From contig OX336345.1 of assembly GCA_946902875.1 (NCBI GenBank), forward strand, positions 9,579,395 through 9,643,394: a DNA stretch of 64,000 nucleotides, read 5' to 3'. Each line of letters begins with the position of its first letter. The stretch's first letter is position 1. Positions 1 through 11,672 of the stretch are shown one piece after another. Made by a program: the position numbers and the translations under genes. The notes beneath the pieces are model-generated. The model made no database searches. It was given only the letters and a program-made list of their open reading frames with translations, and was not told where the DNA came from. The stretch comes from Nematopogon swammerdamellus. Its lineage: Eukaryota > Arthropoda > Insecta > Lepidoptera > Adelidae.

Positions 1-107
1 GAGTTTAGGAAGGGAGGGGAAGGGAGGAAGGGTGAGAGAGAGAATATAAGAGAAGCGATAGTTTATTATCATACATATTCGAATAATACTATCTATTAAA
101 CCGAGTT
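1..107. other. purine-rich low-complexity flank
   Basis: The first 60 bases are almost only G and A on this strand, followed by AT-rich sequence. No coding or element signal is visible. It is probably the inner part of the repeat whose CTAG terminus lies just downstream. Confidence 0.4.
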
Positions 108-138
108 TACGGCGAGCGAAGCCGCAGGCAAAAGCTAG
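108..138 (+). mobile_element. Helitron-like 3' terminus
   Basis: The segment holds the GC-rich word GCGAGCGAAGCCGCAGGC followed by AAAAGCTAG and then T. The same terminus recurs at 16040-17690 (both ends), 41467 and about 59616. A short GC hairpin a few bases before a CTAG end, with a T after it, is the classic Helitron 3' end, and this version is abundant in Lepidoptera. Only the terminus is recognisable here. Confidence 0.55.
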
Positions 139-141
139 TTA

Positions 142-1296
142 TATACAGGTGGCCCAGTTATAGTGGTCCAAAAATTTTTTTTAGATGGAGGACATCATGG
201 TGACTTATTTAAAAAAAAATATTAGTTCCGCAAAAATCAATGTTTAGAAGTTATGATTTTTTTAATGATTTTTTTTTTTTTTTTTAATTTCTCTATTTTA
301 GTCACATCAACCGCTCTAGTTGGATATCTATTCCACAAAATCGAATAAAATTTGGTATGGAAGTAGAGGAGACATGTAGCTAGTACGTAATGAATCGTTT
401 TTAGGTTTACTCCTAGACTGTACTGTTGCTATAGCCCTTTCAGTGAATTTTTGTTCAGTTTACATTAAAACTGATAAATTTTTGAAAAATCACTGTGAAA
501 TAAAAAGTACTACCGGAGATTTGCCCATGCCCTTAAAAACTACCTATACATATCACAATTCTCCAGACCAAAAATTGTAGTAGTGTTACAATTGTAACAT
601 ATTCAAAATTAACATCATTTGTACAACGTCACTACAATAAAAAGTGAGGATTACCTTAATTTTTAAAATCTTATTTTTTTCACAACGTTAGTTCAACTAC
701 AATTTCACATTATTCACAAACCTATCTCTAACAGCGCTAATCCACACATAAAAAACTTGTTCAGTAATGTTTAAAAAAAAAGATTTTACAATTTAAGGTA
801 ATCATCACTTTTTAGTGACTTTTGTACTAATGATGTTAATTTTGAATATGTTAAAATTTTTACACCACTACAATTTTTGGTCTGGACAATTTTGATATGT
901 ATAGGTAGTTTTTAAGGGCATTAGCAAATCTCCGGTAGTACTTTTATTTTTCACAGTGATTTTTCAAAAATTAATCAGTTTTAATGTAAACTGAGCAAAA
1001 ATTCACTGAAAGGGCTATAGCAACAGTAAAGTCTAGGAATAAAGATAAAAACATTCATTATGTGCTAGCTACATGTCTCCTCTAATTCCATACCAAATTT
1101 TATTTGATTTAGTGTAATAGATATCCAACTAGAGCGGTTTATGTGACTAAAATAGAGAAATTTCCAAAAAATTAAAAAAAAATCATAACTTCTAAAGTAT
1201 TGATTTTCGCGGAACTAATGTTTTTTTAAATGAGACAACATGATGCCCTCTATCTAAAAAAAATTTTGGACCACTATAACTGGGCCACCCTGTATA
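142..1296. mobile_element. 1.15-kb fold-back (long-TIR) MITE, TA/TATA target
   Basis: The left end reads TATACAGGTGGCCCAGTTAT and the right end is its near-perfect inverse, finishing CTGTATA. The inverted similarity continues for about 530 bp on each side (arms about 146-672 and 781-1292), leaving a loop of roughly 100 bp. Arms are diverged by scattered substitutions and small gaps. TATA flanks both ends (142-145, 1293-1296), so the target duplication is TA or TATA, which fits a Tc1/mariner-type non-autonomous element. There is no transposase; the open frame near the right end is simply the inverted repeat. The family assignment is inferred from the ends. Confidence 0.75.
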
Positions 1297-2520
1297 TAAT
1301 TCTAGGTAGCATATATATAGATCAATACATACATAGTTTAGAAACCTTTAAACCCATGCGGCGACAAAAAGTAGTGCATTTAACATTAATTATGCACTCG
1401 TATGTAGTTTGAGGTTTGAGTGCAAAGGATTGATTTTCAAACTTCCATTCTGCCGTAGATGTAGTTTTCGGTCTACAAACATAATTCCTGACTAAGTTTG
1501 AATGCCACGCTTTTAATCGCCTTGACTTAATTCAATTTTCTGCCACCACAATGTATTCTATTAGTGCGATCGCAGCGGTAGCCAGATTCGTCTCTCTTCA
1601 TTGAACCGTAGATTGAAGTTATTGAAGCGAGGCTGCGTGAAATAGTGTAGTTCAGCATTTATTTCATCGATACAAACAGTTACTTCCCACGCTACTGGAT
1701 ACCACATCAGTCGTTTACATTCGGCTACGGGCCAAGAGATAATAATTTTCTTGGATATACGAATAGATATCATTTTAGGTACTTAATTATAATACTAGCA
1801 GTTCTTAATTATACTTTCAATTCGGATATTGTATTCGGCCAAACATGGCATACAAGCTCCTAATTACGAGCGTAATTCCAAACATGCACCCAGCTTGCCC
1901 GTGAATTAACAACTTAGGGTCACGAAAGACATCAAAGGTTATTACGAAGGCAAATATGCTTTATTGTGTTTGCGCATTCAAAATTTAACATAGGTAGTCT
2001 TCCCCGAAAAACATTTATGCGATAAACTGTTTATTCAGACCGTGCGGATGTAGGAGCATACCTATATATAGGTAGGATGAGCTCTAAAAATAGTGATACT
2101 CGTACACATTTATGTCTGTGGGTTTGTGCTTGTTTATTGTGCGGTGGAGGAGAAGGACTTACTGTAGAATGCAATATCCTTCAATCGGCCTTGTAAACAA
2201 CAACGCCAGGATCAGTCTCACAATTCAGCGGGGAATGTAGTCGTCCGAATGGGGGAATACTTGATACCTACATTAAATTTTTTTTAAATTATTGTTATGA
2301 CTCAAACGATTGAACAGGAGGATTTACTTTTTTTAAGTCATTTATTTCAAACAATGTTAACTAATTATTAAAAAAAAACAATCAATTATACTAACTAAGT
2401 AAAATGTTATAAAAAAAACTATTGCATATTTATTTTCTATTATTTTATCCTAAATACAATCTATGTGCATGGCAGAATATGACTTAAAAGTATAGGATTT
2501 TTTTTTTATTTCATAATAAA
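1297..2520. other. unassigned AT-rich stretch
   Basis: No recognisable coding, RNA or repeat signal. Open frames are at most 70 codons and show no family motif. Confidence 0.5.
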
Positions 2521-2609
2521 ATTTTAGGATGAGAAGGCTTCCGGTACCGGAAGGGCAACACGGTCAGCGGATTAATTATTTCTACACGACCGCAGCCTCT
2601 GCCCTCCAA

Positions 2610-2632
2610 CCCCCCCCCCCCCCCCCCCCCCC
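2610..2632 (+). repeat. poly-C tract
   Basis: An uninterrupted run of about 23 C sits in a short GC-rich segment (2530-2700) inside AT-rich DNA. Such tracts are prone to length variation and sequencing error. Confidence 0.9.
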
Positions 2633-2740
2633 TCCCCTTCCGCCGCTGCCAGCTTGCTTCCCTGATCTTGTTTGATCCTGGCTGACTAGCCTTTGCCTGC
2701 GAATTTAGGTTTTTGAATCATGCCCCTTCGATCATTTCTG

Positions 2741-3670
2741 AGGCTTTAATGGAAAGAGGTAAGTTAGACTTAGACTCCTTTATACGTAACAGTAAAATAT
2801 AAGTTATAAAATATTTGTATTATAGGTATATACACAGAGCAGCGATATGGTATTTCTTGCTCTGTGGGTACATACACTTTGTAAAATTTATACTAATTTG
2901 ACAATTATCAAGTGAAAGTTTGCGTATTGAAAGAGCATTTTGCACATAAAAAGCTGAGAGCACCATCTCATCGGCTAAGTTGCCACCAATTTGTCACCAT
3001 CATTATTAATATTCTACGTAAACTTTACACATAAAACTGCATCATAACCTTACACCATAACCTGCATATTAATAAACCTGCTGCATAGTTGAATTTCAAA
3101 GTTGCATCACAAAATTGTACAATGTTAACGAGAGGTCACTGCAAAATCGTATTCGTATCGACATTAAAATATGACTCGTTTTCTTTTAACATCTTCCCCG
3201 TCGTTTACATACACAATACCCTTGTACAAAGTCCCGAGTGATACCATAAATTGGGATTTACAACCTTTTATATTTACCTTTACTAGCGGGCGTGAAGACC
3301 CTTGGGTGTAATATTTTTCTTTGCTACACCGGTCCCGGCCTCCAGCATGCAGGATACAGCTTGACAATATTTTTCCTTTTAAAACCAACAACATGTCGTT
3401 CGACTCACCTTTTGAAGTGGTTCGTTCTATCCTCAATGGTGGTACTGTTGGGCGCGAGAGTTTCTAACTTAAACTTTGAACAAAATTTGAAATATGTTCT
3501 GTGATAATATGTAAAATTACAGATAGATATAATTTATTGCTCCAAAAACATTTTACAGAAACAAGCATAATATTATATCATTTACATGATTTGCAAAGGC
3601 TGACTTATCCCTTACAGTGATTTTTTCAAGTCAAACTTTGAAGGTTTTTTCTTATGGACAACTGGTACGG
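2741..3670. other. unassigned stretch
   Basis: AT-rich, with opposing open frames of 70-90 codons around 3164-3504 that show no clear domain. Nothing else is seen. Confidence 0.4.
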
Positions 3671-3680
3671 GTGGCTGTGC

Positions 3681-4078
3681 TCAAAAGTTCAAAAGAAGAT
3701 ACAGATAGAACCGATAACACCACGCGAAACCACGCTCAGAGAGGCGCCATGCCTCAAGGCGGGCAAAAAGGTCGTCGTCTAATTTATTAGCACGCCTTTT
3801 GAATATCCCCAGGTTATAGGTCGTAGGGAACAAGCTCACCGGAAGACCGTTCCATATTTTCGCAGTTCGCCACAGGAACTATTTCGAAAAGCGATGCGTT
3901 CTCATATGTTGGGTGTCAACCACATATGGATGTTCCGAGCGAGTCCGGCGGATGTGTCGGATACGGTTCGATTCAGGAGGGATTAGGTAAGCCAATTCAT
4001 CGGAGCAACGGCCATGGTAGTATCTATATACAGGCTAAGGGAGCCGACTGTTCGCCATTGATCCGAACCAATTGATCG
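3681..4078 (-). pseudogene. LINE ORF2 C-terminal fragment (decayed)
   Basis: Read on the minus strand, this gives the conserved tail of a non-LTR retrotransposon ORF2. In order: a GSL..Y.YYHGRCSDEL block, LIPPESNRIRHIRRTRSEHP, then FLWRTAKIWNGLP, and FPTTYNLGIFKRRAN, ending at a stop whose complement is at 3681-3683. One in-frame TAG replaces a residue before FLWRTAK, and a one-base shift is needed near the LYRYYHG block, so it is dead. The RTAK.WN.LP and YNLG.FK words are standard for the region after the reverse transcriptase domain in lepidopteran LINEs. Reverse transcriptase and endonuclease domains are absent (5'-truncated). Clade is not resolved; CR1- or Jockey-like is likely. Confidence 0.75.
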
Positions 4079-4167
4079 TTCGTGAAGTAGACTGTTATCC
4101 TAACTTTCTCGTAGTAACCTGAACAAGAAGATGAAGTAAAAGTTGTGTCTAATTTAGCTTGTTTTTC

Positions 4168-4308
4168 AAAAGGGGCGTGAAAAGGCTCTTGGCAGGCCGG
4201 CATGGCGTTCGCAATCCCCGTGCATCACAGAATGTCTATGGGCATGGTTAGACACCTACTTGTAGGTGAAACGAGGCCACATGTCGCGGTGTTCATAAAA
4301 AAATAATT
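4168..4308 (+). pseudogene. LINE ORF2 extreme C-terminus and 3' end, family R6
   Basis: The frame reads FKRGVKRLLAGRHGVRNPRA and then stops, followed by CACATGTCGCGGTGTTCATAAA and an A-rich tail. The same block occurs at 6288, 38322, 42620, 49628, 52276 and 56152. At 38322 and 52276 it joins LINE sequence with LWN.LP upstream, so it is the 3' end of a LINE, not a separate SINE. Confidence 0.65.
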
Positions 4309-5285
4309 AAATTATTTGTAAATGAAATGAACGAAGAAACATTTGTCACAAATAATATTGTATTTCATTATTATTTTGTACAGAGTTTTTTTTTATTTTT
4401 ATATTATGCAGTCACACTTAGCTGTGCTTTACTTGTGTAAGCATTCTATGTACGCTTTATTTTGAACAATAATTTTATTTTCTTTCTTTCTTTCAATATT
4501 CATCCGTAAGTAAACTGTTAACCCGTAGAGTTTAAATGGTCGCTTCGGTAATACTCGTAAAATGTGTGAAAATTTAAATGAGATACTGAACCGAAGCACA
4601 ATGTACCTCGTATCTCGTCGCAAATTTTAGTTCAAGTCAAATTTGAGCTTCTATCGCCTAAGTGCCTGCAAGTACTTTGTATCCGCTCGAGTGGTCTTCG
4701 AGGTTTATGGGCACTTAAAAGTTCAACACTTACTTAGTCTTCCTTGAAAATCTGCCTTTGAAATAATCATTTCAATCTGCGGAGAATTTAATCCAAGGCA
4801 ATGAATGTTTAGTAGTCGTGGTCTTTGATGTGAGAATCGCGATTTTAGGAGCCCGTCGGTGCATCAAGGAGATTTTTGAAATATAAAAATTTAACTGCCT
4901 TATTCAGAGTCACACTGTTGAACCAGGACTAGATCGGTTTAACTTAATACTTGTATTATTAGATATAAAACGAAGATTTAACTTGTGTCTATTCAGAGTG
5001 CCACTTAAATCGGGAACTATACTAAAGCTCAAATTTAGCTTTCGTGTGGCAACACAGCATAAAATAAATATTGTCTACGGGACAAAATGAGGTTTGTTCA
5101 TACTGACTGCGCTCGTATCGTGCTATGGCATATCTGACTTGTTTTAGAAGAAGACAACACTACCGATAAATTAGTTAGGTTAGGTACTTTACATTCGTTA
5201 CGTTAATTCGGGTAATTCTGTGACAAAGCAGGTTTAGGCACATATTGGGTGCTAGCTTTTGTGCGTATAAAAATTTAAAGTTAAA
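4309..5285. other. unassigned stretch
   Basis: AT-rich, no supported feature. A TATTCAGAGT word appears twice (about 4911 and 4990) but no clear terminal inverted repeat was found. Confidence 0.4.
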
Positions 5286-5455
5286 TTACAAATTTAAAAA
5301 ACCCCCGACCCTGAATGAAAGGAGTCAGGGAACCGCTAAGTAAATAAAATATAAAAACTCATAGCTACGCGGGTATTTACTTAGCGGTCCCGCAACTCCT
5401 AACGCAAATTATTTTTGACTTTTTAAGGGTCGGGGGTATCTTGAATTTGTAAAGC
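5286..5455. mobile_element. small fold-back element with ACCCCCGACCCT ends
   Basis: The left arm starts CAAATTTAAAAAACCCCCGACC and the right arm ends GGTCGGGGGTATCTTGAATTTG, its inverse. Inner arms share ACCGCTAAGTAAATA and its complement. It is either a MITE or a snap-back copy of the start of the dispersed repeat that continues downstream. Confidence 0.6.
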
Positions 5456-5463
5456 TTTTAAAA

Positions 5464-5762
5464 AAATCGCATGCAAATCGGTCCACTTTATTTTTTTTTT
5501 TGTAAACCAACATGGGTTTATATAAAAAATAAGAGATAAGATAATTAATTTTTGTATTACTTAACTACTTGATTAGGTATTTGATTACAAAGATAGCTAA
5601 GAACCATTCCGAATAAATCAGGATTCTAATTAAAAAAAAAACGCATCCAAATCGGTCCATCTGTTTGGGAGCTACGATGCCACAGACGACACACCAATAC
5701 ACACATACACACACACGTTAAACTTTTAACACCCCTCTTTTTGCGTCGGTAGTTAAAAATAT
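5464..5762 (+). repeat. dispersed lepidopteran repeat tail
   Basis: The segment contains GCATCCAAATCGGTCCATCTG, a CA-rich stretch with ACACACACACG, then AACACCCCTCTTTTTGCGTCGG. This order is typical of a very common lepidopteran element tail that follows an ACCCCCGAC start. An earlier, truncated CAAATCGGTCCA occurs at about 5474. Confidence 0.5.
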
Positions 5763-6287
5763 CAACACAGTATTATTGTATGTTGTACTTACTCGCTTAC
5801 GCGCAAAATTAGGCATGCCAACATCTTTAGTTTAGCAGAGATGGGCTTTCCTCAGTCTGACGCGCTACTTGGCAGATCGTTAAATAGTTCTATAATTTTC
5901 TTGGATTTACTTTTTGTAAACTAGCGATCGGAGAATTGATTAACCGGATCGATCAGCTCCCGACAGAGTCAAGGCTGTTTAATTTTAAAATCGTACGTAT
6001 AACTTCCTCGTACATACTCGCGAACTTCCGCCAATTCTTGAATTACAACCCTATTACGCACAGAGCATCAAATACCTACCGCGATTACGAATCAATAACA
6101 CTTATAATCACCACAATTCACAAATTCACGAACTAGAAATCATGCTACAAACATGGCCGCCGCTCGCTAGATCGGCTTTGAAGCTGCCTCTACCTGGTTC
6201 AATAATTAATTGAGCTAACCCGCTGCAAATATGCGAACTAAAGATAAAACTGCTCTCCGAATAGTTTTTTTTTTTTGTTAGTACGGT

Positions 6288-6422
6288 CTAAATAAGGCGT
6301 AAATAGGCACCTGTCAGGCCGGCATGGTATTCACAACACCCGCGTACGACCGAATGTCCATGGGCGTCGTTAGACAATTTATGGGTGGGTCAGAGCCACA
6401 TGTCGCGCTTACTATAAAAAAA
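6288..6422 (+). pseudogene. LINE 3' end, family R6
   Basis: AGGCGTAAATAGGCACCTGT leads into GGCCGGCATGG and, after about 90 bp, ACATGTCGCGCTTACTATAAAAA. It is the same C-terminal and 3' block as at 4168, with substitutions. Confidence 0.6.
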
Positions 6423-6739
6423 AAACTGAATTATGTGTTAACTTTAATCTGGGAACGCTGAATAAGACTGAAAGGTCTATGAAATGTTTGAGGAAATTCA
6501 ATATAAGTTGTTTGTTTCGATATTCTGTCATAAGTATTTTTTTTCCTAAATTAGCTCCAACTATATTATAATATGTAGGTGCGAATGAAATTTTCACCTC
6601 AATATAAAAATATATAGTAACAGAAAAAAAAACAAGCGTTTACCCTTATTTTTCCCTAGTCTGTGCGTTTACTTGACAAAGGAACGGCATTACATATTCA
6701 AAGAAACCTATTTTACAGAAATGCTGCAAAAATAAACTC

Positions 6740-6989
6740 GACGGAAAATTAACGAGGAGCAGTCTACGCTTCAGAGACGGCTCCTGCTCGAGTGTTGAGC
6801 TCTGCTACCTGCGAACAGCTGAAAAATAACAAAACATCTACCCTCAGCACTACTCCCTCGGCCTGGCAGAATGTCACCGACAAGGAAGATCTCTTATTAG
6901 CGAACTTCTTTACTTTTACAACACAAAACTATAATGAACAGACTTCGCGTCTTTGTCTCTCAGACAGCGATGTTGCTTCGGCAATATGA
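6740..6989 (+). other. unrecognised open frame
   Basis: After an in-frame TAA the frame stays open for about 83 codons to the TGA at 6987-6989, with mixed polar composition and no low-complexity bias. No clear splice acceptor precedes it and no family motif is recognised. It may be chance or old element debris. Confidence 0.15.
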
Positions 6990-8671
6990 TCTTTATGACT
7001 CACGTATTTAGTGCCCATTTGGAGAACTGCGCCATTTTTGCCACAGCTGAATCTGAGGCGTCAGTTAAAAGTTTTTACGAGACTATATTCGCTGGGCGTA
7101 AACTCTTCGTTGCACTCGGCTACTCTGTAGAAATTAGAAAATTAGAAATATCTCTGTAGCTTTTTTCAGTATGAGAACTCCTGTCGCCGACTAACATTTG
7201 CCGTGTGAATTTCGTCTGAGAGTGTCGCAGAATCGCACACATTCGAGTAGGATGCAGAATTGGCAACTTCATTAAAAACTTTTAGGTACCTCGATGAACC
7301 TTTACCTATAACTTATTAGTTCAAAGTTTCCTCTCGACCTGCACTTACGAAACATACATTTACACATTGGAAATATTGTAATTTGATCTTAAAGCCTAAT
7401 TGCATAATTTTTTATATTTTTGCTATTTTCTGATCTTATATGGTTTCATTTATTACCGCCATATAAGAGGGAAACGAATGATGCTTGTCCGTGATGTCTT
7501 GCACTTAGGCAAGAACATTTAATAGTTAGGTATGGGAAAGATCTTGATTATCAGGTAAAAACGAAAATAAAGATTCGAAATTCTAAAGTAGCATATTATT
7601 TTGAAGGTTTATTGATGAAGTTTATTTGTCAGTTCCTCTTCGCATTGAACTTAGAACTGGCGGAATTTTCGACATGTCCAAGCTTAGGTTATCTACCTAG
7701 GCATCAAATTATACAATAAACAATCAAAGTTTTTATTGAAAATTATCTATAGTAACGAAAAATATCAACATACAGAATAACGCCATCTCCAACGGGAGTA
7801 GGACGCCGAGAGAATGCAAATAAAACTCTACCTAACTCTACTAAGTGTTCGCTTGTCGTGGGAGCACTATGTTGAGCCAGTTGACAGAGTTTTTTAAATA
7901 GCCCGTTCGACTCGACAATTTCCTGTCCGCCCTGTATGAGAAAAGTCACTTTAACCGATCGGTTAATGCTAACCGAGTCTTTTGACAATTGAAAAATTGA
8001 TCCTAAGTCATTGAAACACGGTGTTGAAGTTCAGTCGGCAACAAGGTTCGTTCAAGGTTCATTTGTGTCATTATGTGTTCATGTCATGAACACTTGCAAA
8101 TCTAGTTTTCTGGTCCACCCTGCATTTTTTTTTCAGAACCAAATAGGTATTACCAACTCAATAAAAGTTTACCGCATACATATGGTATGCGATGGTAAAT
8201 AAGTGCATGGATGCACTGAAACGTGATGTTGACCGAAATAGCTCAGACAGAACCCTAATCATTTAGTCACATGGCCTGCTCCCATTCGAGACGCATGAGA
8301 CGACACCGCAAAGCCGCAAGTGGCTTCACACGTCGCCAGTCATCACGTCAACCACAAAGACAACTCACTCCGCATCTGAGATTGGTTGGCGCTCCGTGTG
8401 CACTATGTAGGCACATCCACAATGAACTTATTGAAATGTATATATAGTTGAACTTGCATAAGAATCCTCGCTCCAGTGGAATTGAAAGTTTCTGCAGTAA
8501 TGACGGCAGCGAGCAACAGAGTTGTGTATTCTGTGTTTTTTGAACGCGCCTTCGCTGAACTTTCCAGTATCCGCCTTTCATTAAATATCCAAAGTTTGCG
8601 CCGAAGAAAATAAAAAGTTGTTCGTCCCGGGCGCGACGCTGCCCGCGTCCGTTTAAAAACCTTGTGCTCAC
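6990..8671. other. unassigned stretch
   Basis: No repeat family or gene was recognised. The word CTGTCCGCCCTGTATG near 7921-7936 resembles the end of a Tc1/mariner-type MITE, but no partner end was found. Confidence 0.4.
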
Positions 8672-8893
8672 TCGATCGGCTTTCGATTAAATCGATCAAT
8701 GGAACTTTCTTGAACATTCTTGTGTTGCCGCTTAGTGACTTTCAGTAAATACTTGAGGTCTTTGTCATCATTTGCTCTTTTGTCAGACTTCTGAGCACAG
8801 TCTTCGCTCGATTTTATAGAACTGGGTGTACGTTCACTGGATCGATGATCAATCGGTCTAGAAACAGAACTTGATAATTTCATCACGGCGTTT
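8672..8893 (-). CDS. candidate internal coding exon, function unknown
   Basis: On the minus strand a 222-bp open segment sits between a plausible acceptor (TTAATTCAG just upstream of 8893) and a good donor (GTGAGC at 8671-8666). The length is a multiple of three and both borders fall in the same phase, so an exon here would be frame-neutral. The product is polar and charged: a serine-rich start (KLSSSVSRPIDHRSSER) and a lysine/arginine-rich end (KYLLKVTKRQHKNVQESS), with no known domain, which suggests a disordered segment. No flanking exon was found. It could be chance, because only motif quality and phase support it. Confidence 0.3.
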
Positions 8894-10208
8894 CTGAATT
8901 AATATCCAACTAATTATTTTCATAGACATTAAATATTTTATTTTCTAAAGCCCATTGGTTCATAACTGAGAGTTCGGCGGCCATACATTAGACTACTACT
9001 CCTGCTTTCTATAGATATATGTACGTAGGTTTATATTATTTTATTATTCCACACAATGTTACAGCTTCGGTTGATTACTCGTACACTTCCGTGTATGCAA
9101 CTTGGAAAAGTGAGATGCTCGAAATCGGAACGAACTAGCAATATGAGCCGGTCCAGCTTCGCTGAATGCTTCTCGATCACAGGTTGGCGGTTAGCAAATT
9201 AAGCTCGGACGGCAATCACTGTAGGGCTTTCTCTGGCTACCGTCGATATACTAAAGAATAACGGATGCGTGCATTCGGTCAAACAAAACCATTGGTCTTT
9301 TACCATAAAGAAATGAGTGTGTGCCGTGCGCAACACTTTCGGACTTTCAGGAATTAGTACACGAGTCAGTATTGCAAATCCTCTCCTAGTACTTTGACGT
9401 CTACCTACTTCTATCCACAAACTAGAAACATTTCCTGAAATACGAAATTACTGTAGTCGACTCATGAGAAAACGATTCACAGATTTATGCTATGAAATGT
9501 GTAACATGATGGGCACGTAAAGAATTTTTTTTTTAATCTTCATGATTCAACTTAACTTTTTCTCAAATAAAATCCATATCAAAATCTTGAAATGCCTTTG
9601 CAATTAATTTTTAGACATCGCAAAATTAGGCCATGCCCCCATTTTTCCTTCCACGCGGCCGCGCAGCCAACTACGTCATCGCCTTTCATGCGCCCGCGCT
9701 CGCCTGCCGCGCCTGTACAATTCGCAGTGTTATATAACTATTAAGTAATCTGTGGTGTTATTGTCGAGTCAAACGATATGTCGTCGTCTCAAAATATTAG
9801 TTAAATATAAATTCAATATTGTTCCTCTATGTACAAATACTACGATCAATACACCCAACAAAGTTTTCTTAATGTGCTAAAGAACTTTCTATAACAAGTT
9901 GGGCGAGTTTGTTGTAAAGATTATTTTGCGGTTAGTTAGCCGGTTGGGGATTACAAAGGTGTGGCCTCAATAGAGCGGTGGAGAGGGCTTGGGGATAGGA
10001 AGGAACCCAAAATTCCCCTTCTCCCTACGGAAATGCCGAGAAGGGGTCATTTAATAAGGGATATATTTAGGTGAGCGGTAGGATGGGGGTCTATATAGTA
10101 GTATATACATATATAGAGTACTCGTATAATCCCCCACCGCAGGGGGCGAGGGGGGCCATTTATGAGTATTTTGAGACCGTGCGACTGGGTGGGTGATGAG
10201 ATGATGCT
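8894..10208. other. unassigned stretch with a GC-rich patch
   Basis: Mostly AT-rich. A GC-rich patch at about 9650-9715 contains GCGGCCGCG, followed by TATATAA at about 9731; it could be a promoter or an element fragment. No gene is seen. Confidence 0.3.
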
Positions 10209-10384
10209 CTGCCTGGTTGGTGATGATGACCCCCAAACGCTATACGTTCGTGATTGGGGCATCAAACTTTATATATATTCCAAATTTCAATTCTTTCGTC
10301 CAGTAGATTCGGAGTAAATAAGCTGTGACAGACGGACACAAGAGTGATCCTATAAGGGTTCTGGGTACGGAAAAATAAACATAA
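10209..10384 (-). repeat. ACGGAACCC-family repeat fragment (R2)
   Basis: The segment has GACAGACGGACACAAGAGTG, AGGGTTCTGGGTACGG and a CGTTCGTGATTGGGGCATCA word. The same order occurs, in one orientation or the other, at 36722-37694 and 57969-58903. Family identity is by word matching only. Confidence 0.5.
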
Positions 10385-10424
10385 CTAAATAAAATTCAAT
10401 ACGCGGATCCATTTTATACGGAAG

Positions 10425-10960
10425 ATGCTTGTTCCGCGTGCGGTGTGGTGGGCGGAGCGGTGCGGTGCGGGTTTCTTCCAGCATCATCGCCCGGCGGGCG
10501 CCAGTGACGATGTCGAGCAAGGAGGCTGTTCGACGGACATTCGCGACTCATTCGCTGATTTCTTCACAACACAGGCAGCTGCAGCAGTCGAGAGACTGCG
10601 GAACGCGCCAGGAGCAGTAGCGGTTTCGATACCCCTTACACCTAGCCACAAAGAGGGCGCACAAAGTGACCGCTCTTCGTCGCCAGCCAGCCGGCCGCGG
10701 TGACTGTCCTATTTTATATAGGGCGCACAAAGTGACAGCAGGCCTCGTGCGGTTTACCGCGCAAAAAAGGTCCGTTGCGGTATGATAGTCTTCCGACTAA
10801 TACCTTTTTAGGGTCCCGTCGTCAACGTGTTCTGAATGCATCCTCTAATCCCTGATGTATCGATGAATCCGTCCTCCCCTGACTGGACTGACCGCAAGCC
10901 GCACACGCGCCGACGAGGGGCGAACGCGTCCCACGTAACATGTTCGATGGAAGAAGGCGA
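10425..10960. other. GC-rich island
   Basis: About 500 bp are clearly richer in G+C than the surroundings and hold overlapping open frames on both strands (92, 63 and 60 codons). GGGCGCACAAAGTGAC is repeated at about 10656 and 10721. No protein family is recognised. It could be a CpG-rich promoter or 5' exon, or an element fragment. Confidence 0.3.
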
Positions 10961-11385
10961 CACACTGAATACGATCATGATTGACACATTGGTGCGATTT
11001 GCGATTTGTCTCTGTCGATGTTTCAAAAATGATTTACAATCTACGAATTTTACAATGTTTGAGGCAAGGTTTGAAGGTTCGAAGTGTGATCGATGAAGAT
11101 GAACGATGGGAGAGAATATGCATTTTTAGGGGTTTTTAAATGGGTAAAAAAGTGTAAACGATTTGAGACTATGTGGACTTTGTTCTTAGTGGCTTTTTTA
11201 CCCACGTTGTAGTCCCTGCTCTGATTTTAGATTTCCTTCTAAATAAAAGAACTCATTTGACGCAGTTCTATCAGTTTGGTAATATTTGATAGCAGATTAT
11301 CGGAAAAACAATAAATCACAAAGGAATTTCAACCTCTAAAGCACAAACGTATCGTTGGGTAATAAACCTGTTATATCTGACTACT

Positions 11386-11672
11386 ATGGCCGCTGATCAG
11401 GCGAACTTATTCCCTTATGCCTCCTCCTCCTCCTCTTTCGTCAAACACGCCATGCTCTCGCGGAACGCCCTTTTGTGGTCGACAGAGGAGTTCTTCGAAC
11501 TGCACGATTCTCTAAATCGTTCTTGTGTCGCACCGCAAAGGTCTGGAATGGGCTTCCGGGGAATATTTTTCCCCACTCCTTCATTCCACGGTTCTTCAAA
11601 TCGCGGGTTAATAACCTTTCCCCAGCGACATTAGTCTGCCTCCAAGCCGGACTGGCACCTCCTCGGGGGTAA
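11386..11672 (+). pseudogene. LINE ORF2 C-terminal fragment
   Basis: The frame from 11475 reads VDRGVL..FSKSFLCRTAKVWNGLP, then NIFPHSFIPRFFKSRVNNLSP, ending at the TAA at about 11670. SFLCRTAKVWN.LP and the F.P....FKSRVN block match the tail of a LINE ORF2. An overlapping open frame starts at 11386 in another phase, so a shift probably separates the upstream part. Reverse transcriptase is missing. It belongs to the same broad group as the 3681 and 12420 fragments but is clearly a different subfamily. Confidence 0.65.

Noticed and set aside
3164..3436. Possible retropepsin-like remnant on the minus strand
   Set aside because: A PLVKVNIKGCKSQFMVSLG stretch faintly recalls a protease start, but the catalytic D-T/S-G is absent and no neighbouring pol motif was found.
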